64,000 nt of DNA from Syngnathus acus (Eukaryota; Chordata; Actinopteri; Syngnathiformes; Syngnathidae): positions 5,118,631 through 5,182,630 of the forward strand of contig NC_051108.1 of the NCBI RefSeq assembly GCF_901709675.1, read 5' to 3'. The notes beneath the pieces were generated by a model. That model did not search any database, had not been told where the DNA came from, and saw nothing but the letters and a program-made list of their open reading frames with translations. Every line of letters starts with the position of its first letter. The first letter of the stretch is position 1. Position numbers and translations under genes: made by a program. Shown here in pieces: positions 1-12,294 of this stretch.

Positions 1-152
1 GACAATTTGATGAGACAGATTGCATCTGTGCTAAATAACAATTAACAGAACCTTCTCATTTATATCAACCAAACCGGCTCATCTGACTTCCATTTACTCC
101 ACAAGATGCAAAAGAAAATAGAGAAACACTGACCAAAAAAAAAAGTCCTCAT

Positions 153-2122
153 TTAATGTTTTATCTCATCCTCTTCTAATTCTGTGTTCTCCAGGAGAGT
201 GTGCTTCTCTTCATTCGGCAACAAAATGAATGTGTTGGGATGACAAATCCGCCTGTGAAAATCCCCCCCAAAAAGTTGAGTCATCATCAAAACATATTCA
301 AATGTGTACAGGTTGTTCATAACAGATTATCGACCAAGTCATGGTGAGGTAAACAAACTCACTTGTGTTCACAAGTTGGGAAGAACAAGTCCAATATCTT
401 GACAATGACTGCTGATCCGACAACACCAATGACGACCACACACATCACCAAGAAAAAGAGGGGCAGTGACTCTGAGCAGAAGATTCTCAGACGCTCCCGG
501 AAATCTTCCACCCAACGACACATGGCCTGACAAGGCAGAACAGAAAAACATTTTAATTCAGTTCAAGTAAATTGATAGATCAGGATTTAAATATTGTTTC
601 CCTGAGCGATCTTTTACATAACTTAAAATTGTAATTCCCACCAATTACAGCTAAAACTTTAAGACACATTAAAGGTATTTTCGCACCGAGTACGAGAAAA
701 ATCCTTGTGGTGAACTCTCAGTGGAAATCTGGTCTTGTTGACCCAGCTCTTCAGTTTCAGTGTCTTCAGATTTAATATTATCAAAGAAGTCAGCGTCCAT
801 GCGAAGTGGAGTCTCCGGGAGTTTTCCCGGTGCTGCAATCTCTTCTTGTGTCGTCCCAGAGTGTTTTAGAGGGTACTGACTGGTCGTCTGTAGCATCATT
901 TGCTCATCTGATGATGAAAAAAAAAAAAAAAATTTACTAGTAAGATTGACTACCTGTGACCAGCAGTGTTCATCATACCTTTTCCATGGTTTGTTGGATC
1001 TGTGACTAGCACGTCGTTGTCTCTGGAAACTTTGAATATCTCACTGAGTCCGATGGGGTAAGTGTTGGTGAACTGAGCCAGCTTCTCAAAATCTGGGCTC
1101 ATCAATAATTTCACCTCACACATATCAGGCTGCTGAACCTAGAAAACATAAATACATATTTAATGGAATATTTTCTGGCGTTGGTAGTGTCCCCTGATAT
1201 AATCATCTGTACCTGTTTGCCCTCCAACTCAATGACTTCACTAAACACTTGCAGAGCCACCACCTCTTCCAAGTCGCTATACAGTCGGTTCTGGGTCACC
1301 ATAACCCGGGTGACAGTCGATACCAGGTCCCCTCCTTCATACTCAATGCTTCCATTAGTGCTATTCACTGACAAAAACAAATCATAGGCATAAGAAACGC
1401 ATCTTCCATCTCTCACTGACTTCCAACAAGAGTGAAAACAAAGAACATATGAGGCCATAGTTTGCCACACTATAGAAAGAATATTTTGACGTTAACTTAC
1501 AGAGAAGTGCTTGACAGTTGAATCGGGTCACCCCCGATAACTGAACAGGAACATCATTTACCAATACCTCCTCGCCAACCGATATGTTTAAAGTAATCTG
1601 AAACAACAAATACCAGTTTTGTAGGATTGGTAATTGTTGGGGAAACCAGGAACTGGGTGTACTGTACCTGCAAATTGTTAGATTCTTGTGCATCTGCCAA
1701 TGCCCCTGCTGTCACGTTGATCAGGATATTTTCCTACATTAATCAATATATTAGTCACCAACATTGTGAAATATAACCAGCCCAGAGGTATCAACAGAAC
1801 TTCTACTCGCTTATCTTACGTCATATCTCCCGAACGTCAATCTACCAACAATTGAGATTAAAATTGAGTCTTTAACCATCCATTTCTAAAAAAAAAAAAA
1901 AACTCATTCACACAGTTTAGCGTTATTATAAATAAGGAATCTGCGAACACGTGAAAACCAAAACAAATGATGTTTACGTCTTACCACAACTGACCGGAAC
2001 GTCGGTGTCATTATTAGTGCAATAGTATTTACTAGTGTGGGTCTTACCGTCTTCGGAGATGACTCGGTGTGCTTTATAATGACACAAAATAGAATTATAA
2101 CAAAAAGAGTTGCCCCTGCCAT
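153..2122 (-). CDS. ginm1: Glycoprotein integral membrane protein 1 (GINM1), complete
   Basis: Eight coding exons read on the minus strand: 2122-2048, 1733-1668, 1597-1501, 1367-1213, 1138-979, 907-687, 526-363 and 252-153. All have GT-AG borders and keep one frame, giving 345 aa (human about 330). Residues 1-19 form a hydrophobic signal peptide. The luminal part has N-glycosylation sequons (INVT, LNIS, NSTNGS). Residues about 278-301 (SLPLFFLVMCVVVIGVVG) form a single membrane span, followed by a short acidic cytoplasmic tail ending at TAA 153-155. Family hallmarks seen are LQTTSQY, GKLPETPLR, SGVTR.(N/S)CQ and ELEGKQVQ, which match vertebrate GINM1 (formerly C6orf72). The molecular role is poorly known, and nothing here adds to it beyond type I membrane topology. 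It shares a promoter with ppil4. The identification is firm. The 3' UTR and poly(A) signal were not located and probably lie left of the window. Confidence 0.93.
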
Positions 2123-2234
2123 TTTATCATGGATTAATTCAGCAGTACGTACAAGTTAACAAGGAAATAACAACTGCGCACGCGCGTAAAACAGCTATCC
2201 CGTTTACTTCTCTCGCGAGATCTCACACGTTGGC
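2123..2234. promoter_or_regulatory. Bidirectional promoter of ginm1 and ppil4 with TCTCGCGAGA element
   Basis: Only 112 bp separate the two start codons, which point away from each other, so both 5' UTRs and the core promoter must lie here or in unseen upstream exons. No TATA box is evident. A GCGCACGCGCG block lies at about 2176-2186. A perfect 10-bp palindrome TCTCGCGAGA occupies 2211-2220, 15 bp before the ppil4 ATG. This palindrome is a known element of TATA-less, often bidirectional, vertebrate housekeeping promoters. That it drives both genes here is inference. Confidence 0.75.
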
Positions 2235-5200
2235 ATGGCGGTCCTTCTTGAAACGACGCTCGGCGATATTGTGATTGATTTATTCACTGAAGAAAGGCCG
2301 AAAGGTAAAAAAAACCAAAAAACATCCCTCTTTCCAAGCAATGGCGATCACATGATAATAACTCGTCCCATAAAGTAACCGGAAGCTTTAATAGATTCAA
2401 GAATAACTATCTGCAGGCTTTAGCTGTTAGCTTACTCGCTACTTAGTTACTCAGCTACTAGACGTCAAGTCATCAAATCATCGATCTCTCTTCAGATTTA
2501 ACAAAAGGCGTGGAATGTGAAAACATTTTAGAAATGTAATAAACAACCAAATTGTATCTTTTCTTTACAGCATCCCTCAACTTTCTGAAATTATGCAAGA
2601 TAAAGTACTACAACTACTGTCTTGTCCACAATGTACAGGTAAAGGAAGATTGTTGCACACTCAAAATGCAGAATGTGACTTATGTATGTATGTATGTATG
2701 TATTTATTTATTTATTTAACATTACAGAGAGACTTCATCATTCAAACTGGGGACCCAACCGGGACGGGTCGGGGTGGAGAGTCAATCTACTGGTGGGTCA
2801 TCTTAATCTCTATTGCTGCCTTTCTTCAACAAGGCATGTTGACAGCATCAGCGTCCTCCTTTTGTGTGTCACTAGCAAACTGTACGGGGACCAGGCCCGT
2901 TTTTTCGACTCGGAGAAAACACCACGTATAAAACACAGAAAAACAGGGACAGTGTCTATGGTAAACAATGGAAGTGACCAGCATGGTTCTCAGGTGAGTT
3001 ATTTTCATCTGAGATTAATTCTAAAACAGCATTAACAGTATTTATATTTTTACAGTTCCTTATTACCACTGCCGAAAACCTGGATTACCTGGATGGCGTG
3101 CATACCGTGTTTGGAGAAGTGTCAGAGGGACTGGACATCGTGGCTAAAATCAATGAGACTTTTGTTGACGCTGACTTTGTTCCATTTCAGGACATCAGGT
3201 GAGTTCAATTGTGACTCAAATAATCTTAATGGCCATTTGTTCATATTTGATCCAACAATTTTCTTTATGTCATGTTACAATAGAATCAACCACACTGTCA
3301 TCCTTGATGATCCTTTTGATGATCCCGCTGATCTCCCGGTGCCTGATCGGTCTCCTGATCCCACCAGAGAGCAGCTAGATGTGAGTGCAGGATTTTTATA
3401 TAGGCGAATAGGTCAATATAAACTGTTTGAAGGAAGCACACCCAACTACAAATATGTTTATTTTTTGTGGGGGCGAAGAGTGGTCGAATTGGCGCCGATG
3501 AAGTGATAGACGATGTAGATGGGAAAGCAGCTGAAGAAGTGGAGGAGCGACTTCAGGAGAAAGAAGCCAAAACCCGAGCCATCCTGTTGGAGATGGTAGG
3601 AGAAGCCTCAAGAAGTTTCTCAAGATGCATCTGCGTGCTCGTGCTAAGTGTCTGTGTGCCATCCCTTCCAGGTGGGCGACCTTCCAGATGCTGATGTAAA
3701 GCCTCCAGAGAATGTGCTGTTTGTTTGCAAACTCAACCCAGTGACCACAGATGAGGACCTGGAAATCATCTTTTCTCGTTTTGGCCACATTAAAAGGTAA
3801 ACAATGTTTCTTTTCATATGGATGTATGGATGTTGCTCACATAAGTACCGTTGTGTCTTTGGTTCTGTTCTGTCCAGTTGCGAAATCATTCGTGACTGGA
3901 AGAGTGGAGATTCCCTATGCTATGCTTTCATCGAATTTGAAAAGGTGAGATCGAACAGCACTACTAAAACTCTTGATATTCAGATGAATATCAATGCCTA
4001 AGACTTTGTCGTCATAAATCTCTGTTTTTAAATGATCACAGAATTTTCGTATTTCTTTTTTTTTTCTCAATTTACTTATTTATTCATTTTTAATTATTTA
4101 TTGATTGATTGATTGATTGATTTGTCCTGACAGCAAGAAGACTGCGAGAAAGCCTACTTCAAAATGGATAACGTGCTCATAGACGACCGGCGCATTCATG
4201 TCGATTTCAGCCAGTCTGTGTCAAAGATTAAATGGAAAGGGAAAGGTACCCTTCGCCACGTGACACGTATACAACTCCAAATGTTTTGTCCTGAGTAAAC
4301 ATCCTCCTCATGATGTGTTGTAGGTGGCAAGTACACCAAAGAAGACTTCAAGGCTTATGAGAATGACTTGGAGAAGCGATCCAAACTGACTCTGAAAGAT
4401 CAAGTGAAGCCCAAACAAGAGTATCCTCTCATGTTGACCCGCGGATGTTTTATTCTGGTCCGAAGTGATTTGTACTATGGTACCCTAGAACCTTTCAACT
4501 TTCCTTAACCCCTCCAAAAGTTCCCGATATGACCTGCTGTTGGACGAGGAGGAGACGCCCGGAGAGAAAAAACACAAAGAGAAGAGACGTCATCATCATT
4601 CAGATGCTGAAGAAAGCAAGAAGTCCAAAAAACACAAGGTACTGTGTAAGCCTCCATCAAAGGGGAAATATGGAAAATTGACTTTGTTTCGACTTTCTAT
4701 ACAACTAGTTTGTTCTCTCGAGTGCTGTTGTGAAATTACAACACAGAAAAACTACAGACGCACGCACTAGCCTGTCGAAAATTATCAAAATGTTAGGTTA
4801 TCATTAACGCAAGGTTTAATGCTTTGCTATAATTCAACACTTTTTTTCCCCTCACATTTTTTTTTCTCCTTTAAACACGCCTACCAGCAATTTTGTCCAT
4901 GTGTTGTAAAATACATTTTTATTTTTTTCAAGGTTATAAAACCTCCAAGTCAGCAGACCTGCCCTTCTTCTGTTATGAGACTTTAATTTTTTCTTTCATC
5001 TCCATTTTTAATAGACAGTCAAACTTGTTAGACATGCACAAACTTATTTCCTGCTTCCTTGAGGCTTCGTGTTTACGACCTGCCCATGGTGTGCTGATTC
5101 TGCGGACTTTTAGTTTAGCACCTTTGCAATATTTAAATGTGCCCTCAGTATAATGAAAAGTATAATATTGATATTTGACATTGAAATGAGCATAATTCAT

Positions 5201-5963
5201 AGGTTAATTTATCCATTCAAGTTTAATCCACATGCATCAAACAGATATTAGCAAAATTACTTCAATAAACATTTAAGTTTATTAACCATGCCTTGAAAAG
5301 TTTGCATTTCAGTGGACAGCAGCAATGTTGATATTTGATGCTCACTGCAAGAGCAACAAAAATGATTGATTACAATATCGATGTTTTTTTTTTTGCCGCA
5401 TCCCCTAATGGTTGCATCTATTATTTAGATCAAGATTGTATTCCTGATTATCTCGGCTTTACTGAAGCTGTAAGCAGAAGTTTGACTCCTGCCCAGTCAT
5501 GCAAACACAAAACCTTGTCTGGGTTGGAACAGTACTTTATCTTGCATGCACTTCCCTGTTCCTTCGTGTAAGATTACATGATATTCAGCCTTCAGGGTGA
5601 GTAAATTTGGTCTAACTGGTTCCTTTTAACTCGCAAGAACTCATTGATGTTGACATCACCTGAAAAAAAGCCAAGCTATTGCATTAAACCAATTGAAACC
5701 AGATTTGCATGTAAACAGTTAAACTTTGTAAAGTTTTCTTCCGCTTATATCTTATCGTATTGTTATTCCTCCAGGACGATGAGGACGGCCGGCGTGACAG
5801 GAAATTGGACCGGCATCGCTCACGTTCCCGCTCCAGAGACAGAGACCGAAGGCATGACAGGTCCTGGGACAAACCCGCGAAAGATGGACGGGATAGGAGT
5901 CGAAGGAGTCGTAGTCGATCGCCCAGGAGGTCCAAGGACAAAGACAGAAGCAGATACAGATAA
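2235..5963 (+). CDS. ppil4: Peptidyl-prolyl isomerase-like 4 (cyclophilin + RRM), complete
   Basis: Thirteen coding exons: 2235-2304, 2571-2638, 2728-2792, 2876-2993, 3056-3198, 3284-3380, 3479-3595, 3672-3796, 3878-3944, 4134-4245, 4324-4420, 4521-4638 and 5775-5963. All are in one frame with GT-AG borders, giving 461 aa (human 492). The start [17 protein letters not shown] has a good context (GGCATGG). Residues 1-165 are the cyclophilin domain ([25 protein letters not shown]). Residues about 240-318 are an RRM with RNP2 VLFVCKLNP and RNP1 SLCYAFIEF. The C-terminus is a Lys/Arg/Ser-rich RS-like tail ending [11 protein letters not shown]. The family is nuclear and associated with splicing factors. 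The tail is about 30 aa shorter than human; an acidic/aromatic stretch known from mammals was not found in the 4639-5774 intron, so an extra exon may have been missed. A candidate poly(A) signal ATTAAA lies at 6029-6034. Confidence 0.95.
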
Positions 5964-6028
5964 AAGGCTTCCTCTGTTCTCATTATGGAAGTGCAAAAAC
6001 TATGTTCCACTTCCTCACCTGTGTTTTA

Positions 6029-6034
6029 ATTAAA
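6029..6034 (+). terminator. Candidate poly(A) signal of ppil4 (ATTAAA)
   Basis: ATTAAA lies 66 bp after the ppil4 stop codon, the first such hexamer downstream. It is a common vertebrate variant signal. Use is inferred. Confidence 0.45.
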
Positions 6035-6082
6035 ACACTCGCCATTGAATTTCAAACCAGGTGCTGTTTGTGCATTCACCTA

Positions 6083-6172
6083 CACTACTTGGACAAAAGT
6101 ATTGAGACACTTTTCCATTGTGTGCGACCATTTCTGCTAAGTGTCTCATTACTTAAATCCTGATAGTGTGGA
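6083..6172. repeat. Small fold-back element (mini-MITE)
   Basis: The left end CACTACTTGGACAAAAGTAT and the right end, read on the other strand (CCACACTATCAGGATTTAAG), are imperfect inverted repeats. Both run inward to AGACACTT/AAGTGTCT. The ACTATATGGACAAAAGTATT-type terminus is characteristic of a widespread fish DNA-transposon remnant. Family name not assigned. Confidence 0.5.
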
Positions 6173-6175
6173 TGG

Positions 6176-9100
6176 ATGAATTATCTGCAAAGCATTCGAT
6201 TGTGACACAGAACGTCAAAGAAAAGTTTTTGTCAATATAATTTGGTCCCTTTATGGACATTTGTTAAAGATCAAGATCACCTTAATGCGACTGCATCATG
6301 TTATTAAACAACTTATTTTGTCACTGACGACACGACAAATGTCACATGTTTATTAGGTATGGAACATTTTTCCTACTACTACAACTTACTGCTTGCTTCT
6401 CACGATATGCTTAGCTCTCCACTCGCAAGATTTGACTATCGTCACACTTGCATTGTATTGTGCTAACTAGATTAAATGGTGCAAACACACACACCTTAAA
6501 TGCATATTATGGGGATTAAAGATTATTCCTTCAGCAGGTGAACTTTATCTGTCATTCAGCCTGTAGGGATTGCATGAGGAACTGCAAGAAAGAAAATAAT
6601 GCAATATAAACACGACTAGATTGGTAATTTGACATATTCCAGGTGGTCTGCCAGGCCATTTGTTTACCTTCATTATAGACATTGGATCCAACCAATCAGG
6701 TCATAGTATGATAGTTGCCCCACCCATTTTGATGTTTATGTGAATTGGATTGAATCGAATTCCCGAAATATTTTGGAAAATTCCCTAAATCTTATTTCCG
6801 GAGCTGTCCTTTACAAGTGAAAGTAAACCTTTTCATCACCTTTCTGTCCTTCTTTCACCACACTAATTGGAGTTGAGTAAGAGATAATAAAATAATTGCA
6901 AAACTCGTACACTGATTATTCTTTAGTTTCATTCCACTAATTATTGTTTTTTCAGGGCAGTGCAACCTTGTTTGTATAATCCAATTGTTTTGCATTGCAT
7001 CAGGAGTATAGTGGCAAGCATGCCTACCTCATCGTCAGGTTCAAATATTTATTTGCTTGGTGTTAGTAATTTTGAATGAATCAACTATCATCTTTTCATT
7101 GATTGACTTTTGACTACCTAAAATTCAGATGACTCATGTCGGACAATAATGTAAAGATGCTTGACCACATGTTTTAGTTTTAGTCTCAAATATAGACGCG
7201 ACATTAAAATAATGTGATAGCTCCCATCCAATCAATGAAGAAATATATTTAATTATAGTTTTTAAATCAATAATAATTTTAAAAGATGAATTCCAATGAT
7301 TGCCTCACCATTATAACAATAGTATTTTTTTATTGACACTAAAGTATTTGTTGAACAATGTTTTGTTTATTTTTGTTCCAAAATGTTTGTAATAGTTTGC
7401 TTTTATTTATAATAAACTTTAAAAAAATGAGATTAAGTGATGGCAGCCCCTTCACGTGGATAAAAACAAGTTATGTTGCAAAAAAACACAATACATAAAA
7501 GTTTTTTTTGACATTGTGGAAATTACAAGTATTTTTTTTTATTTCAACATTTTTGAGGAAATAATCATTCAGGTACCTTCCAAACTTCTCCAATTTTTTT
7601 TTTTTACAAAAGTGGATGTGTGTACTTTATGAATGTCGCCAAGGCTACATTTCTTCCATTCACCATTTTAAATATTTAATGTTATAACTATAAGAAATTT
7701 TAGAAGCTACGACTATTTTGTCACCATGATTTGTCGATTTGATACAAACACTTTGCAAGCCTGACAGTGCAAATCATTTCAATAGCCTTTGGAAAATGTT
7801 GACATCCTGGTTAGATAAGAGTTAAATTGCACTTTCTTTGTGACTAAATTACTTCCCTGTTTTTTTTTATAAGTCTGGTAAACTTTGTCCAGAGTTCGTT
7901 TCTACTTTTCAACATTCACACCATAACTAGACATTATACAAATAAAAGGAAACAACCTACAACTCCAGTCTGAGCACTTCTCAGTTCAGCAAACTTCCCC
8001 ACTTGACAAGCTTGTTAAACAGTCTTGGGAAAGTTAGTCGAAACTTTTTTGTAAGGCACCAGCTACGTATCCCGTATATGATAATTAGAGTAGATACTTA
8101 AAAAAATGATTGAGGCACAATCAAACAGCTTTTCTTCCTTTCCAACGTGTGTATGTAATGTCATGATTCAATTATGAACTTTATCACCGACTCTGTCTTG
8201 GGGCTCATCATCTTCTGCCCCAAATTTAAAAATTCTGAAGGGGGTGACAGGGTTCATAGAGTCTACCTAGCAAAAGTAGCTATGGCAAACATCACAAACA
8301 TGACCATAAAAAATATTTTTTATCAGCTTTGCCATGTTTACTTGGTCACTAAAATTAAGCATTTTTATTGGGCTGATTTATGAAACTGATTAATTTAATA
8401 AAAATTTTAAAAAAAGAAGTGTTTTGAAATGGGAATCTCCAGTGACTCTGTGATATTATTTTGTTATGGTTTCATTTTGAAAGAAAAAGTAGGTGAGTCC
8501 AAGCTTTTTTTTCCAGATACTAACATATGAACAACTTTTTAGCAAACATTGATCGCACTCTCACCAGGAAGAGCTCAAAAGGAAAATAAACCCCTCTGGC
8601 TGCGAGTCCGGACAAGGAAATGAGTGCAAATTTACTTTTTTTTTTTTTTTCTTCTCCTGCTCTCAGCAGCTACTTCCTTCTATGAGTAATAAGAGTTGCT
8701 CACAATGACAGCTGCATTGCTCAGAGCACTGAAACACAGCAAACCATAGAGACGCTCCAAATCAACTCTGTGATCCGGCTTATGTCCTCATATGTAAGTA
8801 CTTCACAAGAATCCACTTTAAAATGTTCAATGGAATTAAGTGAAACTTCAGGGCTTGTCATTGTTCTGAGTTTGGGTTATGTGTTGTTTACAGCTGACGA
8901 TGACTTAGAAAAGGAATTTGAGTTCAATTCTGACTGGGTCTGGACTTTTTCATAGAATGTCTGGATTTGTTTAGGAGTAGAAAAGTTAAAAATGCTTCTT
9001 GATATATGAAATAACACAAAGAATAAAGTCCCTGTAAAAAAAAAAAAAAAAAAGTTCATGACAGAACACCTGAGACGTTGATGGCAATGTTTTGTTTGGA

Positions 9101-9600
9101 TGACAAGAACAGGGAGTTGTTTTTCTGTTTGTGTTGAGATTAAGTTTAGTCCTCAAACTGCATGACTGCGTGTGTTGTTTTTACACAAATACCAGCCAAC
9201 GACCTCATACCAGTACAAAATCTGCACATAACATCAGTGAATGCTCAACAGCCTGCTGAATGTGACTACTTGTTTTACTTAAGTATTTTTTAGAGTAGGG
9301 TTTGGAATCTGAATTTTGTTAATTGCACTGTCAATGCAATATTTATTTCTGGCTGATACCAGGCTCTCAGTATCCAATTGGAGGAATGTATCTGTGTTTG
9401 TTTTTTTGTTTTTTTATCAGAAAAGCAAATCAAAGCAACTTGAATGACTTAAGAGAAGAATCTCAAGAATGTCGATGTTCGCTGCACACCTGTATCAGTT
9501 CCATCTTTTCACGAGTCAGTCTGCAAAACTTCCTCTGATGTCTGTCACAGTTACTGTCATGAGATTGAGGTGGAGACAGAAACTTCCCCTATTCACTTTC
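6176..9600. other. Intergenic ppil4-zc3h12d, no gene recognised
   Basis: About 3.4 kb of AT-rich sequence with homopolymer runs (for example A18 at about 9037-9054). Open frames of 60-70 codons here lack any recognisable motif or supporting splice structure. The zc3h12d promoter and its untranslated first exon(s) presumably lie in the right part, but I could not place them. Confidence 0.6.
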
Positions 9601-9704
9601 AACTGTTTCAAAACATAGGCCGATCGCCATGGAGATGCAGATCAAGTATGCATAGAAGGGTTCCAGCAGTCCAAGAAGATTTCAACACCTCCTTGAACCG
9701 TGCC

Positions 9705-10186
9705 ATGGATCACCGAAAGCAGCACGCCAAAGTGGAGCGTTTTCTCAAACTGGGTTACTCCCGCGAGGACATTGACAGGGTGCTGAAAAGTCTCCATCAT
9801 GACGCCCAGACGAACGACATTCTAGAAGAGCTAATCAAGACGGCAAACATTCGCAGTGACAAAAGCATCCCAAGCAGCCCTAAACTGGTGTCAAGAGGTT
9901 GCAACCCCTCACCCACCAAACCACCACCAGACAAAAAAAGTGCTTTTGCCTTCAGACCAGTAGTTGTTGATGGAAGCAATGTTGCCATGAGGTGAGTCAG
10001 CAACCTATATATATATATATATATGTGTGTATATATATATTTATATTTATTTCATGTTACATATGTACATATACGTATATAGATAAAATTAGAATAGAAT
10101 AGAATAGAATAGAATAGATCTTTATTGTCATTGTCACACATGTACAACACATATATTTTTATATATATATATATATAATATATGTG

Positions 10187-10229
<43 letters not shown>

Positions 10230-12246
10230 CAAAATAAAATATTATGTATATATATATATATATATATATATAATAAAATAGAATATGATTTTTTTTATTT
10301 ATATATATTTATATATATATTTCAGTAGGTACTTTTTGGTTTGTTGTTTCAGTTCATATAGCCAACCTCACTTCCTCTTCAAACTAGCAGGAAGTGAAAA
10401 CGTGTTGTTCGTTTCTCTTTTTTTTTTCAAGCGCCTTCATAGGGCAAAGTGTCACTGACTGGTAAACATGTCACACAACGTTTGTAACAATTGTGTCTGT
10501 TTGATCAACATTAGCCCACAAGGAAGTTGGTGGTTAAGAAGGACCAAATTGTTCTCAGTCACACCTTTAAGCTTACCTGACTTATTTATGATAAGGAGGA
10601 ACGAATTCAATTGAAAGTATTTCGAAAGTTTGAAGTACTTTAAAAAAAGGCCTTACTGTATATGGTCATTTAAAAATCAAACAAAAAACCCTTACTATAC
10701 ATAAAAATTAAAAATCACGCCTCATTATAAATGATCATCTTAAATGGTCAACATTTTTTTATCAAAAACAGCCTCAGGGGTGTCAAACTAGTTTTTTTGG
10801 CGGGCCGCATTGCAGTCATAGCTTCTTTCGGAGGGCCATTATGACTCAACCCAAATAAATGTATGAGCACCTCATATTATATACAGTCAAAGCTACAAAA
10901 CAAACTGACACATAACTCGTTTTCAAATCAGACGAGTTGTTTGAAACCCTAACCCAGAACTCCAGTCCTCAGGGGCCGCGTTCCAATATGTTTTCCAAGT
11001 TACCCTCGTTAAACACACCTGAGTGAAAAGATCGGTTCGTTTTCACGTTCTGTAGGAGCCTAACCTTTCACACAGGTCCACTTAATGAGGGAATCTTGGA
11101 AAACATGTTGGAATGCGGCCCCCGAGAACTGGAGTGCGACACCGCTGCCTCATACAGTAAAAGCTACAAAAAAAACTGACAAATAACTCGTTTTCAAATC
11201 AGACAAGTAAAAACTGGTCAAATATTTTAAAAAAAAGATATTAAAAGTGAAGACAATTTGCAATTCTAGTTAAAAAAGTTAATCATTTGGTGATCTAACC
11301 CCCCAATTCCAACCCTTAATGCTGAGTGCCAAGAAGAGAGGCAACGGGTCCCATTTTTATAGTCTTTGGTATGACCCGGCTGGGGTTTGAACCTACAACC
11401 TTCCAGTCTCAGGGCAGACACTCTACCACTAGGCCACGAATTTGATGCACAATTTGTCTTCGCGGGCCACATAAAATGATGTGGTGGGCCTTATCTGGCC
11501 CCCGGGCCTTGAGTTTGACATTTGTGCTATACATGGTCATTTTTTTAAAAGCCTAACTATGACCTTTACGATACATGGTCATTATTTCAAAAGCCTTACT
11601 ACATGGTCATTTTTGTAAAAAAAAAAAAAAACATTTAAATATTTTTCCCATTGTTTCCTTTGGCTGCACATCGTCAGTATTTATTTACAGGTATTTTGCA
11701 GAAGTGTCACTGTTGAGCTGCCTATTTCTTTATAAAAAGAGGAAGTTTATTTGTAACATGGTCAGCTGGACAGTTTTTGTTGACTTGTGTATGCATGCGT
11801 GTGTGTGTGCAGCCATGGAGACAAGAAGGTGTTCTCATGTCAGGGCCTCCAGATGGCAGTGAACTGGTTTTGGGAAAAGGGACTGCGGGACATCACTGTG
11901 TTCATTCCCATGTGGAGGAAGGAGCAGCCGCGGCCCGAGGCCCCTATTACAGGTAATCACATGACCCGTCATTGCAACAAGACACAGCCGGTTTTAAAAG
12001 GAAGAATTTTCAAGCATGACTGCACCCACCTGGGAAGTCAAAACAATACAAACTTCACTCGCGTGATTCCCCACATTAACAGCAGAATCATTTTATCAAA
12101 CATTTTATCACTGTTTCGCAGTATCTCCAAAACCAGCACTTTTCAAGAAGCACCCCGTTAAAAATTTGTTAAATTGTCAACACTTTATATTGGTCAATAA
12201 TTTGCAGATAAATAAATAGAATAATGAATTTAAAAATAAATAAGTA

Positions 12247-12294
<48 letters not shown>

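Larger units (their letters stand above)
10775..11526 (+). mobile_element. hAT-type MITE, CAGGGGTGTCAAACT family, composite copy
   Basis: It starts CAGGGGTGTCAAACTA and ends GAGTTTGACATTTGTG, matching the three other copies in this window. It is 752 bp long, against 312-332 bp for the intact copies, because it has been enlarged. A second hAT-like piece sits at about 10945-11146. A segment (about 10873-10935) recurs at about 11151-11211. A SINE sits at 11277-11439. No clean 8-bp target duplication is visible at its outer ends. It lies in zc3h12d intron 1. Confidence 0.8.

Noticed and set aside
3396-3788. 130-codon minus-strand frame across ppil4 exons 7 and 8
   Set aside because: It is antisense to well-supported ppil4 exons and has no family match.
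11360-11439. Possible tRNA gene on the minus strand
   Set aside because: It has A- and B-box-like motifs, but no full cloverleaf is supported and the sequence continues into the SINE body and tail. It is the SINE head.
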